Source of the DNA: Gnomoniopsis sp. IMI 355080
Lineage: Eukaryota > Ascomycota > Sordariomycetes > Diaporthales > Gnomoniaceae
NCBI GenBank assembly: GCA_027946555.1
Contig: JAPEVC010000237.1
Location: 1 to 52,830 of the forward strand
Direction of reading: 5' to 3'
DNA length: 52,830 nt
A program made the position numbers and the translations under genes. The notes beneath the pieces were generated by a model. It searched no databases and was not told the origin of the DNA. It saw only the letters and a list, made by a program, of their open reading frames with translations. Shown here one piece after another: positions 20,152 to 31,098 of the stretch (positions within the stretch are counted from its first letter, which is position 1; each line of letters starts with the position of its first letter).

Positions 20152-20803
20152 GTAAATGGGGGCTGGATAATCTCTGGGAGTACGCGACACGGTGGTGCGG
20201 AGGGAATGGTGAAGCTTCGTTTGGCGCGAATGGGCTTTGCGGCTATGTTGTTTGTTGACGAGTTGTGTCAAGTTGGCCCTGGACCTTTCCTTCAACTGTA
20301 CTTTTCTTTCGTGGAAGCAGTATCATTTAATGATCTATCTGCATGGAAATAAGAGGCAGCGAGCCTAACTCGAACCTGCATCTCACAATGAAGAACATTA
20401 TCAAGGAGCAAATTACCCCATATCTGTACCAGGTTCATATTAGCTTATTGGAGATATCCTGGTACAGTACGATCAATCACATGCGGGCTGAAAAACTATG
20501 ACTTTGTCTTTTCATTGAACAAAGCATTCTCAACTGCTTGGGCCCATCTCAAGGAAGCCCTTGTGTTGGCAATATGCGCTCCAAAGACGTAGACAAAGCC
20601 AAATTTCTCAAGGGAATTCTTTGAATACTACCTAGGTAGGTAAGTGACGTGAGGTATATATGCTCATGGTCATACTTGCAAAATATCGGAATAGTGATAC
20701 ACCTTCAAGCACCCAAGTATACCTAATTGGACAACATCAGAACGAAAAACGACTATTTTCTTGTTGTCAATTCGTCATTCTCCAAGTATAAATCATCTTT
20801 AAC
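20152..20803. other. Intergenic: hsbA 3' flank and RING gene promoter
   Basis: This contains a 10-base perfect inverted repeat (annotated separately) and, before the RING gene, a TACCTAGGTAGGTAAG palindromic run near 20632-20643 with GTATATATG shortly after. Confidence 0.5.
20424..20467. repeat. Inverted repeat with 10-base arms
   Basis: CTGTACCAGG at 20424-20433 and CCTGGTACAG at 20458-20467 are perfect reverse complements around a 24-base spacer. This can form a hairpin in RNA or a cruciform in DNA. It lies about 270 bases past the hsbA stop. Confidence 0.85.
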
Positions 20804-21385
20804 ATGCGCTTGAATCTGGCCGAGGCACTTCTTGCCAGCGATTCTGACCCGAGCTTCCTGCCCTGTCCTAGAATCACTCTGTATGGAGACCCGACAAGCA
20901 CTCTTGGTCTATGTGGGATCTGCCAAGTCAACCAGCTTGCAATTGTGGGAGAAGAAGAGGACCCGACCCTAGCCATTCTGCCCTGTGCCCATATTGCTTG
21001 TATTGATTGTCTTCGAAGGTGCCTTCAGAACAAAGCCCAGTGCCCCTTCTGCCGTCTTGAGCTCAAATATGAGCTTTGCCGCCATCCATTGGAGGCGCGA
21101 CTGATTACTAGAGAGAATTTACTCTCCATCCCAGATACCGTGCCTCTTGGTGGCAGAATACCTGACCAGTGTCGGATTTGCCGCCTAGCAACCAATGCGT
21201 CTGCAAACGAGGATATCCTAAAGACTCTAGCAGAGGCTTTTCGGACCCTTCGGCATCAATATACAACCGCTGGCTGTAACAAGGAGAATATTAGACGGAA
21301 ACTCAACACCGTGCAGCAGCAATTTCAGATAGTCTCTGGACAGCTTTCTGCTGAAACCACCGCGTCACTGGGTTCGCAATGGTAG
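20804..21385 (+). CDS. Small RING-finger protein, probable E3 ubiquitin ligase
   Basis: A single exon of 193 residues with an ATG start. A C3HC4 RING is complete: Cys37-x2-Cys40, Cys61-x-His63-x2-Cys66-x2-Cys69, Cys80-x2-Cys83 (LCGIC, PCAHIACIDC, CPFC). A further CxxC (Cys123, Cys126 in QCRICR) follows, then a helical C-terminal part with Gln/Leu heptads that may form a coiled coil. There is no membrane segment or signal peptide. RING proteins of this plan pass ubiquitin from an E2 to a substrate; the substrate is unknown. Small stand-alone RING proteins like this are often numerous and poorly conserved in moulds, so the precise role cannot be named. Confidence 0.75.
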   Translation: MRLNLAEALLASDSDPSFLPCPRITLYGDPTSTLGLCGICQVNQLAIVGEEEDPTLAILPCAHIACIDCLRRCLQNKAQCPFCRLELKYELCRHPLEARLITRENLLSIPDTVPLGGRIPDQCRICRLATNASANEDILKTLAEAFRTLRHQYTTAGCNKENIRRKLNTVQQQFQIVSGQLSAETTASLGSQW

Positions 21386-21754
21386 GTCAATATGTAGGCA
21401 ACATTACAGGTTGGATAGTATGCTCAATGAAATCACTTTCTATGTGCCTTTTTTTTGTCTGCAACGGAAATCAAAGTGATACGCGGCAGTGCGTGATTGA
21501 TGTCGTTTCACGTGTTCCGCTTACCTACAATTAGGTCTGATGAAATCAACTTGGCCTCCGACCCATCTATTTGGACTACCTCGGAACGATAAGAAGAAGA
21601 AAGACGGAGAACTAATGGAAACAGCAGAGGATCGTGAACATTGGAAACTAAACAGGATCCCAGATTCGCAAGTTGGCCAGTCCCCCATATACGCCTACCC
21701 TGAACCTGCCAGCCTATAGAGACGCGATGTATCTTCAATCCCGAAAGCACTTGA

Positions 21755-23219
21755 TCATAAGAAGTAGTCCGCCACCGGCTTCTTCGCCGGCATCCCTCTA
21801 GAGTCCTGTGGTGCTGCTTGAAAGACTCTGTACCGCCTAGCGGGACCAACACTGGGTGGAATCTCGGTCTCCATCATGACACCCCTGGCAGACGCGCCAC
21901 CATCACTCCGGTTCACATCGCCGTTACTCCTGGAGAAGACCCCCAAGCCAGACTCATCTTCAGACAGCTCCAATATCGCAGCAACATTGCCACATCGATA
22001 GCAGTAATTGGGAGCTGACCAGACAGTCACAATGCTAGTGTCGAACATCTCCTTGAAGCCCTCCATCACAAGCTGGTGCGCCCGCGCGATCAGCGACAAG
22101 TCGTTCTTGTGGTTGAACTGCCTGACAATATCAGCGCCAAATAGGAAACCTGCGCCGCGCGGGGAAAGGCCCCAGCCATCAATGTCGTCCGGATCGGACC
22201 AGAGCAAGTCGCACATGGCGCCCTCATGTGGAACCTCCTGTTTGCGGTCAAGGAGGCGGATTTTGTCGACCGTATCTATCAAAGGCGACAGTCCACCGTG
22301 GACACACAAGACAGCGCCTGCCGGGTTGCCCAGCGAGCCGCCACTCGTGCCTGACGCACCAGAACCAGGCGGTCCGGTCTTGTCTCCGCCGTTGCCCGAT
22401 GTTGTGCCATTCTGGCCTTTTGCTGCGTCTTCGACCTCTCCGTTCCGCCGGGGAAAGCGGCTGATGACTTCGCGATCGGCGTTGCACACCTCGATTTCAG
22501 TGTTCTGTTCCAAATATTCCTGCGCCGAGGAGGACTCATTTGCAGGGTAGAGGGTGTTGGAGGCGCCTAGAACGATGGCGCCGAGAGCGAGGTAGTCGAA
22601 CACGTCACAGCAGTATCGCCACACATTTGCGCTGCCGTATTTCCTAAGACATTCGTCGTAGAAGCCGTAAACGGTGGTGATCTGGCGGGACTCGTGGTTG
22701 CCTCTGATGAGGGTCATACGGTCGGGATAGCGAACTTTGAGGCATAGCAGGAGGAGGAATGATTCGAGGGAGTAGAATCCGCGGTCGACGAAGTCGCCTG
22801 TGGAGATGCGGATTTTAGTGATAGTCAGGACCGCCAGGTCAAGAGCAGCAAAGTCACATACCCATGAACAGATAGTTTGTGTCTGGTACATCGCCACCTA
22901 CGCGAAACAGTTCCATCAAATCATGGAACTGGCCGTGTATGTCACCGCATATCTACATAGGATCAGCGACATTCATTGAGTTAGTCCCAACGCATCGAGC
23001 TTCTAACGTACTGTGACTGGTGCGCAAACTGTCACAACGTTGCCCTCTTCGATCAAAAGCTCTCTCGCTTTGTGGCAGATCTCGCGGACCTGGGGTTCTG
23101 GTATGGGACGACATGCTCTCAGCTGTGCGATGGCTCTATGAAAAAAATTGATCAGCATGATCAACAAAGGACGATAGGCCTGCCCCCCGGGAAGGCGCTC
23201 ACTTGTCGAGATCGCTCAT
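21755..23219 (-). CDS. ppg1: Ppg1-type serine/threonine protein phosphatase, PP2A family
   Basis: Exons 23219-23203, 23135-23012, 22952-22862 and 22797-21755 (introns 67, 59 and 64 bases) encode 424 residues. The PPP catalytic signatures are all present: GDIHGQ, GDFVDRG (residues 78-84), RGNHESRQ, CVHGGLSP, a RAHQL box and SAPNYCYRCGN. The C-terminal DYFL is the PP2A-family tail that can be carboxymethylated. LLDRKQEVPHEGAMCDLLWS and CYRCGN resemble Ppg1 rather than PP2A or PP4. About 80 Gly/Ser/Asn-rich residues (156-237) are inserted between the VFDYLALGAI strand and the HGG motif, so the enzyme is longer than yeast-like relatives. In yeast Ppg1 affects glycogen and works in the Far complex on mitochondrial and ER surfaces. 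Divergent from the small membrane protein gene at 23852. Confidence 0.85.
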
Positions 23220-23851
23220 CTTCGCAGCAGACTGCGAGTGCGCTGCCCCAGGAAATGGCTGACGGGAGCGGGATGAATTGGATGCGCTATGTCATAACTT
23301 TGGCGCAATTCGCGGGTGAGCGCTGCAGACTTGTCGTGGCGCGTCTTGTCGCCGGGGACTCGGGTCAGTTGGGAAGTGTCTGAGGTACGTCGTCGCGAAC
23401 TGACGCTCTGTCGTTGAAAGTCATCAATCAGTCCAATGCGACTTGACTCCGGTAAAGTTCCGGTTCCCCAGCTTTTTTAGAGGGACCCCCAAACGGTGCA
23501 GGGGTAGCTGAGGACCCACTAGCTCAGCCGCAAGCGCTGCATTGATGCAACTCCACACGCGCTAAACCCACCCAATAGGGCTGTCGCCGTTACCCAATTA
23601 CACCCGAAAAAGCTGCTTCGCCTTTCCGAACCCTCGCGAACTTTTTGCCGCGCCGCAACATACTACCCTTTCGCTACGTCAGTCACGGCACCTTTCCAGA
23701 CCTCGACACATTAGAAGCGGGGGATTATGGTGGGCGATGCTTGTCTAAAGAATGTGAGCTCATTCATCAGACCATTTTGGCGCCCAACGGCTACTAAGCG
23801 CGTCCTGCAGAATTTCCTTTGCACTGTCACTCTCTACTCGGATCAAAGATC
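23220..23851. other. Divergent promoter region between ppg1 and the small membrane protein gene
   Basis: A 632-base space that must carry both promoters. No clear TATA box and no coding potential seen. Confidence 0.5.
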
Positions 23852-24226
23852 ATGCCACCGCCACACCTCCACCCACGGTCGCGCATGACGTCGTCCCTTT
23901 TTGCGACAACGATGATCGCCAGCTTCTTCGTAGTGGGCCTCCCTCATGTCCTTCCATGCCCTGCGCCGCGCATCACCTACGCGGACGGCGAGATAATACA
24001 GGATGAGAATGGCAGGAAGAGGAGGAGACGGAGGCCCGTGTCACAGGAGCCTGAAGTGCAAAATGGGATTGCGCAATTCAATAACGTGGCCCAAGACGAC
24101 TTGGTGGACCAGGAAGGCAGGAAAGGCCGACGCGAGTGCCCAGTCCCCAAGCCAGGCGGGAAGGTGGGCGAACTCCTGGGCTTTAAGACCAACGACGACG
24201 ATACAAAGGCGCCGCGTTCCTCATAA
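23852..24226 (+). CDS. Small single-pass membrane protein, unknown function
   Basis: A single exon of 124 residues. The ATG at 23852 is the first in its frame. The N-terminus is short, basic and Pro/His-rich (MPPPHLHPRSRM), followed by one hydrophobic segment (SSLFATTMIASFFVVGLPHV, residues 13-32), a PCPAPR motif just after it, then a charged region with a run of Arg (RKRRRRR) and an acidic/Gly tail. This plan of basic N-terminus, one helix and PCP is reminiscent of small inner-mitochondrial-membrane assembly factors, but I cannot name a family. It reads as a genuine conserved mould protein rather than a chance ORF because of the ordered features and G+C-rich codon use. Confidence 0.6.
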   Translation: MPPPHLHPRSRMTSSLFATTMIASFFVVGLPHVLPCPAPRITYADGEIIQDENGRKRRRRRPVSQEPEVQNGIAQFNNVAQDDLVDQEGRKGRRECPVPKPGGKVGELLGFKTNDDDTKAPRSS

Positions 24227-25129
24227 CACGAATATTCGGGGTATGAAACTCAGAATACAACCATTGCTTGTCTTTGTCACCATTGTCACGGACCAGGCCG
24301 ACAACTTGGTACAATTCAGCAACCATGATTCGACTCTTGGAGCGGCACTCAAATCCTCACCAAGCTGGAGCAGGATCGTGTTGACTCATGGGTATTATCG
24401 TTGTGGAATCACATCGAGCTGTACCGTGCTTGGGTCCTCAAAATTATCGGATAAATATCTGTTACCGATCTGATGGCCATCAAGGCGCCTTCACCTCTCA
24501 TACGAAGGCAATCTGTGTTAGCGGTACCAAGCCATACTCACCACTCTTCGTTGGAAAAGCTTTGGCCAAGAGTGACATACAGACTCTAGGCTGGGTGCAC
24601 TGGAAAAGCAAAGACGGAACAAGCAGTAGACTACAGGAACACAGGAAGAGTGGACTTTGCCACCAACATACCTGAGGCCATTCTCGAATGGAGCTGACGT
24701 TCAAAAGGAACCCAACATGGAGACATCTTCAATTTATGAGGAGCATGAAAAAGGAGTTTCTTGCGCACTCCACTACATAGAATATAGAAATCAATGTACA
24801 ATTAGCTATCAGCATAGTTCTGCTCCATAATGCAGGTGCTTTTGGTCTCGAGCCTGAAACATCTCACTCAAACTTGCTCAAGTCGAATGGTCTCTTTGCT
24901 GGTGATATAATCTTGTACAAACTGGACTCGATCAGTCGATCCACATGCCATAGTCTATGGCACAAGGCGTATGATTTGACGCATTCAGGCTGGGCTGAAG
25001 GCGCATGTAGTAATTTGAAGCTTATATTATTATCTGTATGAGGATCGTTCAGTGCACACACACATCTAACTGTATTCCCCAGGAACGCCAAATGAGATGC
25101 AGGTCTCCGCGCAGGCCCAGTCTACATGG
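24227..25129. other. Intergenic between convergent genes
   Basis: The 3' flanks of the small membrane protein (+) and of the acyltransferase (-). No gene recognised. Confidence 0.5.
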
Positions 25130-26998
25130 TCACCTCAGCGCCTTCAAGTGTGTATATGCTCTCCTCGAAAGGTGAAGACTCGGTATATCAAACACTTTTG
25201 TACCCAGCTCCGCCGCATACAGAAAGACAGGAATGCTCAACGCCACACAAAACAGGAAGTTAGGTTCTAATCCTGGGGAGCCACCATCAGACAGTGGCCA
25301 CCAGCTCGCATCATGCCATTTGTTATGCAGGTATCCGATACGCGCGATTTGGTCGGGGGTGATGGGTGCTTTCACGCCGGTGAGATAGAACAAGCGCTCA
25401 GAATAGATCGCAATCAGCGGACCGTGGAGGAGGTAGAGTGAAAAGGAGATTTTGCCAAGATCTGTAGACTTGTTGTCAGGTCATGATCACTAAGATGGAT
25501 GGAATTTGGAATCTGGAACCAGGATGAAGAGCGGGAGATTAGCTCCTTGCATGTAGGACAGCAGAACTCACATTGCGAAAATCTGGCTTCAAAAAGCCGT
25601 TTTACCCAGTCGATCCCATTAATAGCAACGACCAGCATCCAGGCCGCCCAGAACAGCCAAAACCAACGGTTCGTGCTGTCGCCATCCCCGTACGCACGAG
25701 GGATAGCGTGGTGTAGAGTGCTCCAGCCCCAACATGAGCCGTAGAGCTCCCCCTTCTTCATGTAGTCCGAGGAAGGCTCGCTCCCCAAGAAAAGTCCACA
25801 GAGCAGCGTGGTATGCATGATCAAAGCCCAAACCCCCGGCCGACTCTTCAGCTCCTTGAGCAGCGCATCCCACGGGAGTTTGATCTGGGCGGCGGCGGTA
25901 GTTTCCGAGTCAAGGAGATCCAGCTCTGCGGTGAGCATCCCGGCAAAGAAGCAGGCGTACCATGCGCCCGACGAGCCGATGGAGAGGTGCAGGATCATGC
26001 CGACCGTCATCAGGATCCTGGCACGGTTCGGGAGCTGGTGGAGGACAAAGAGCCAGACAAAGAGGAACATGGAGCCTCGTAGTTCGACGGGGATGGTCCA
26101 CGTGTGCGGGTTGTACCACGTGAATAAGAAACCCGTGCGGAAGAAGTAGAAGAATTGGGATGTCTCTTTGCACCACCTCACGAACTCCGCAATGATGTTG
26201 GGTTGGTGCTCTGGCCACGGAGTAGCGATGCCAAAAATGTGCCATGACATTGCGAAGAAGAGCGTGCTCCAGACGACGGGGAGGAAGAGCCGCAATGGCC
26301 GGCGGATCATGGCGGAATTAATGGCCTCAATAAAGTCCTCTCGGCGGCCTTCGTGGAGGAGAGAGATGGGCTTTTTGGTGATCACGTAGCCCGAGATGAC
26401 GAAGAAGACCATGACGGCGTAATGCCCGCCGGTAAAGAAAATCCGGAGGATCGGCAAAGCCGCTGGTGTGTTATTATACTGTGGTATTCCGAGCAATGGG
26501 TGGCCATAGCATAACTCAATATCCTGGGATTGTTGGTCAGTTGACAGTTCCTATCAACGCGGCATTCACCAGCGTGTTTTTTCTGCCTGTGCAATTTCAC
26601 GTGAAGATGCTCAACAGAGCCTCAGACATAGTGAGAGTAGCAAAAGCCTTGCGTGAAAAGGTAAGGACTGGTTCAGAGATGGAGGTAGTACCAACCTGGT
26701 GCGTATAGACCGTCAAGTGCACCATGCAGACGATCAGGGCGGCCCATCCTCTGAGGCCGTCGAGCCATGCCGTTGAGCCGACCGCACGCCGCGTGCCAGA
26801 CTTTCGGCGTAGAATCTCAGGCATGAGGGCGTCAAGGCCAGCGCAGGCCCAATTCCTCGGTGTCACCTTTCGAACACGATCGAGGATGGTGTCGTCATTA
26901 GGGAAGTCGAACCCGCTTTCTTTGGTGGGTAAGAGGCCCAACTTCTTCTCACCCTCCCAACATGGAAGATCTTTAGCTTCAGCTCCGGCAGAAATCAT
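25130..26998 (-). CDS. Acyltransferase-3 family integral membrane protein
   Basis: Exons 26998-26696, 26523-25572 and 25461-25130 (introns 172 and 110 bases) encode 528 residues. The family hallmark WLDGLRGWAALIVCMVHL opens the membrane domain, with the conserved His of the first helix. It is followed by GGHYAVMVFFVISGYVITKKP, basic AMIRRPLRLFLPVV, TWYNPHTWTIPVELRGSM, several hydrophobic helices, and YLGKISFSLYLLHGPL near the end. The Tyr of the last motif is encoded across intron 2. Such proteins transfer acyl groups from the cytoplasmic to the luminal or outer face, modifying glycans, lipids or small molecules; the substrate cannot be read from sequence. Roughly 95 soluble residues precede the first helix. 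Exon 1 ends CACCAG before GTTGGT, a weak donor, but the reading frame supports it. Confidence 0.85.
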
Positions 26999-29900
26999 TG
27001 TGCTGGCGAGTATGTGTGTTGTAAGGAAAGCATCGCGACAGTAATGCGAACAAGATTTAATGTGGCAGAAAGAAAGCAAGTGCTCTGCTGTTGTGACTTG
27101 TTAGGTCACGCTGAGTTGAGAGCCCGAGCTCTTCGCGTTTCAAGTCGCTTGCGATGATCATCGGACAGCGGAACGCTGGACCTCTAGGCCCAGGGAGCAC
27201 TGTTGCATGAAACAAATGCCGCGGTGCGACTCACTGACGCTCACTATAATACAGTAGTATAGCCTGGAAATAAGACGAAAGGGAAACCAATCGCGCAAGA
27301 GCCCAAAGGTCCGTGGATCATCAGATGAAAACCACCTACCACCCTTAACAGCCTTAACAGTCTAAACTGCAAAGGGGCAACGTTGATCACATGCAACCAA
27401 GGCTAGTGCACTCTCACCAACGTCGTCTTATTACCTAGGTTATTTTTGAAGATAAAAATACACAACCGCGGTCTTCCCCACTGTTGCGCCTATGATGCAT
27501 TTCCGTGATAGCTTCACCAGCTGCTTGTAACGAGTCATGGCCGCCGGGTCAAGAACGGAATTTGCCAGTCCGTCAAGCACCGACCGAGAGCCGATAAAAT
27601 CGCCCTTTTTTTGTGTTGGCTAGCTGGTTGGCTGGCTGGTTAGAAAGGAACAATAATGACAGACTCGGCTTCAAATGCTTAGAAACATAAGGCGTTTGCA
27701 TAGGGTCCCGCCAGCTTGGGACGGGGACGGGTCCTTACAGCACGACGCAGATTTCCTTCGCGATGCACCACAACAGGGACGGCATATTGGAAACCTTCCG
27801 TTGCTGGAATGGGTTTGGAAGGGGGGGCGGGATAAAGATGACTTCTACCAGCGTCTATGGACAGCTCCCACACAAGACACAGAAAGACACGCCAAGACGA
27901 GGGCGGCGTAGTCAGGCACGAATAGATTTGTGGCACTCAAGCTGCAGCTACCCGGTGAATCGAATCCCTCACAGGGTGTAGCTGAATAGCTGAATTGATT
28001 TGTTCTACAAGGCTGTGGCTCTGAGCATCATTTTCCAGCCGCTGCGTACAGATCGGCAGCAGGTGTTCGGAGCTGGCCGGGTGAGGATGGGCTGATGGCA
28101 AACAGCATCAATACGACCAGTCAGAGTATGACTATTTGGTAGCTAGTAGATCTCATCGTGAATTGGCGAATGGAAAGACGATGAAGTTTTCTGACCGCCA
28201 GAAACGAAGTGCGTTGGACCGTGACTATCGAATGTACGGATGCGACCACACAAAACATATGGTGTGGGAGACTGGCCCGCCCGCATGTTGCGGCCGCCCA
28301 GGCGTGGAAGAAATTGTCGATCGCTTTCCCATTGGGCTGCTGACAAGCTCTCCGGGAGAAAAGGGACGGTAGGTCAGACAGGTTGCCTTTGTGTGACGGG
28401 CCGCTGTAGTTCACACGTTGTGGTGGATGCAGGCTATCGGGGGGACTGAATATGCACGACATACGAACCACTTGGCCCGAAAGAGCCGGATTGGGAGCCA
28501 TTAGAACTCACGTGGGTTGCTTCCGCTGCCCGGAAAGGGGACAGACGTGTCACCGAAAACGTACAACGTGCTGGGGAAACAAAGACCATCGAACTTTCTC
28601 GACCGCTGGCCAATCTTGATGGCGAAAGAGGTGCATGATCATGATGTTACGATGAGAAAACAGACTTTTGCCACACTGCCCTGACTGCATTGGGGGGGCC
28701 ATCGCGGAAAGACTTCGCGCCCAGAATCTGGCCCCCGAGAAATGACAGAAGAATTACTATGTATACATGAATGCAGGGTCGTGGCTGAATGGTGCAGATC
28801 GTCGTGGAGCCCGCCGATCCAAACCCACATACCAGCACGCAAAACACAGGAATTCTGGGGAACCTGGGATTTGCGGATTTTCGCCGTTGCCAAAAATAGG
28901 TGGGAACGAATTCTTTGCACACGACAATTTTCTGACCAGAACTGAACTTGAAAAAAATAATGGAGTCACGAGCAAAATGGCCGAGAACGGCACCGAGAGT
29001 GGCTTTCACCCACGATCGACAGGAGCGCCAGCCCACCGGATACGAGCCGATCTTGGCGAGACGGGCCGTGCAAATGAATGTATTTTGGTGAACCAAAGGG
29101 GCTGAAAGGATTCTTGTCTCCCAATTTTCTCCTTACTAGATAGACTTGGATGTCACGAACGATGGGAAGGAATTGACGGCATCACTCTTGCATTTTGCGG
29201 AGGTTACATCGGCTATTAACAATGCAGCAGCTTGGATATTGGATTCAATGATACTTTGTTTGTAGTTGGAAGGAGGCCTTCCAGGTTTGACATCAATGCC
29301 CGCACCCATCACGTAACATTTTGTCTTTTGAGTCTGTATCCCTGCCTCTGCCCCTTTTGCCTGGAGGCCGTTGAGGCTTCACGGACCGACGGACTGCTGC
29401 CAGTCATTGTACTACTGTCCCTACAAATGCACAGTAACATGCTAGTAGATGCGCCACAAAAAAAAAAGTCGCTGCCCCAAGACTGCCAAGGCACGGCGCC
29501 GAGGTTTTTTATTACCGAACCAACGCGGTTGAAAGAATTGAAACACGCTGGTGGTGACATGGACAAAAAATTCCGCGAGCTTCCATCATCACAACAAAGC
29601 CTACTGAGCACAAACTCTCAGGCTGCATTCGGCGTGTCCCCAGAATGGCACTGACACCACGGGGGGCAGGGCGTTTTCCTTTCTTCCCGAACCTTTGTGC
29701 ACATCCGGCAGTCTAGGCCGCACCCTCCAAAACGCTAAACCACCATGTAGCGGCTCCATCCGGCCCGCCTCGTGCGCGAGAGAGCTGAGGTTGAAAAAAA
29801 AACGGGACCGACGATGAGACACGGCCGAGCTGACAGACATCATACATGGCCATGTGCTGCGCTAAGGGGACACCACCATGACTGATTTCTGGGAGGAACA

Positions 29901-31098
29901 CGCGGAATCAGAAAAAGGCCAGGGCCTAGACCCTGAGCCAAAGGACAAATGCCCTCAGGAATAATTGCCTATACAGCAAGAGGAAAGACAAAGAGCATCA
30001 TAGGTGACGGACTGTGCGGGTTGCATGATGACTGACAGCAGGTTTATTTTTCATTAAGGCCATGCTCAAATATATTTCAGGGGACGCCGTTCATAGTTCC
30101 ATCAGCCGGGCCAAGTCGGGGGACCCCAGTTTACCAGACGCTGCTTGCCAACCACCATTCCAGCAAGCCACCAACCTCACACTACTGCCATTATTCTTGG
30201 GCCCCCTTGTTGGTCTTCATGCAGGCCCAAGGCAATACGAAATTCTGGGACTCTCCATCGTAACGATTTGGGTTTATTTACCTACCTGCTGCCCCCAGCG
30301 TCACCTTCCTCTTTTTTTCTTTTTGAAGCCTCTGTTCTCTTGTCCAGTTTTTATTCACTCCGAATAATATTCTCTCGCCCATTATTGTACAAAGACCAAC
30401 ATCTTCCACTATTGCTCACCGTTCATTCGTCGACGATTGTCTTGATCGCGTGACACTCACATATACGACATCCTCGCAACAATTCCCCCTCGGCAAAACG
30501 ACGCACAAGGTGTGGGGAAACTATTGGTCTGAGCAGGGACGGAAAAGAGACCTTCTAGTTCGCTACGCGCATTTGGTCTATACTCGGATCGTCTTTTTTT
30601 GCGTTGCTAAAAGGAAGCACTATCGCCAAGCAACCAAACAGTGCGGAGTGGCATATATTCTGTTTTCGACGCGGCTGACAGCTTGGCGACCTTTGTTTCA
30701 CACCAGGCTCCACGACTCGCCGCGGTACTCTTTTTTCCAATTCTTTATTTTTTGCTGCCTGCAACAAAGAAGCGAAAAGAGATTTGCACCCTGCAAAGCC
30801 ACGATCCGGATTGACAGATCCTCTCCTCCTGAATTGGGGCAGGCGCATATACAGGCCTAGGCTCGTATATTGTGGATCTAGTGCATACCCCACAGATCCA
30901 CATATTGCCTGACGGAGGCCCATGAGATTTCGGGAGCTGGCGGTGAATCGCAAATCCCCCTACCACTCGCAATTCAAAGGTCCTTTCCTTCGCCTGAGTG
31001 GCGCTCTGAATTAAAAAGGGGACCTTTTGCGCACCAACACTTTACTCTCTCCAGACGTTCTCTCGACACATGAAAGCAGCACCAGCCACTTCGGCTCA
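26999..31098. other. Long gene-free stretch upstream of the cyclin gene
   Basis: About 4.1 kb without a recognisable gene. It holds the acyltransferase promoter at its left end and, on the right, a C/T-rich, poly-T-bearing leader-like zone (about 30250-31050) typical of long promoters and 5' UTRs of mould cell-cycle genes. A hairpin-forming sequence lies at 27945-27984. Stop-free runs on both strands near 28650-29100 have no supporting features. Confidence 0.45.
27945..27984. repeat. Imperfect inverted repeat
   Basis: CAGCTACCC (27945-27953) pairs with GGGTGTAGCTG (27974-27984) with one extra base in the right arm, around a 20-base loop. Directly afterwards AGCTGAAT occurs twice in a row. 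Function unknown. Confidence 0.6.

Noticed and set aside
28647..29096. 149-codon minus-strand frame
   Set aside because: It begins at a TTG and overlaps an unrelated open frame on the other strand. No recognisable features.
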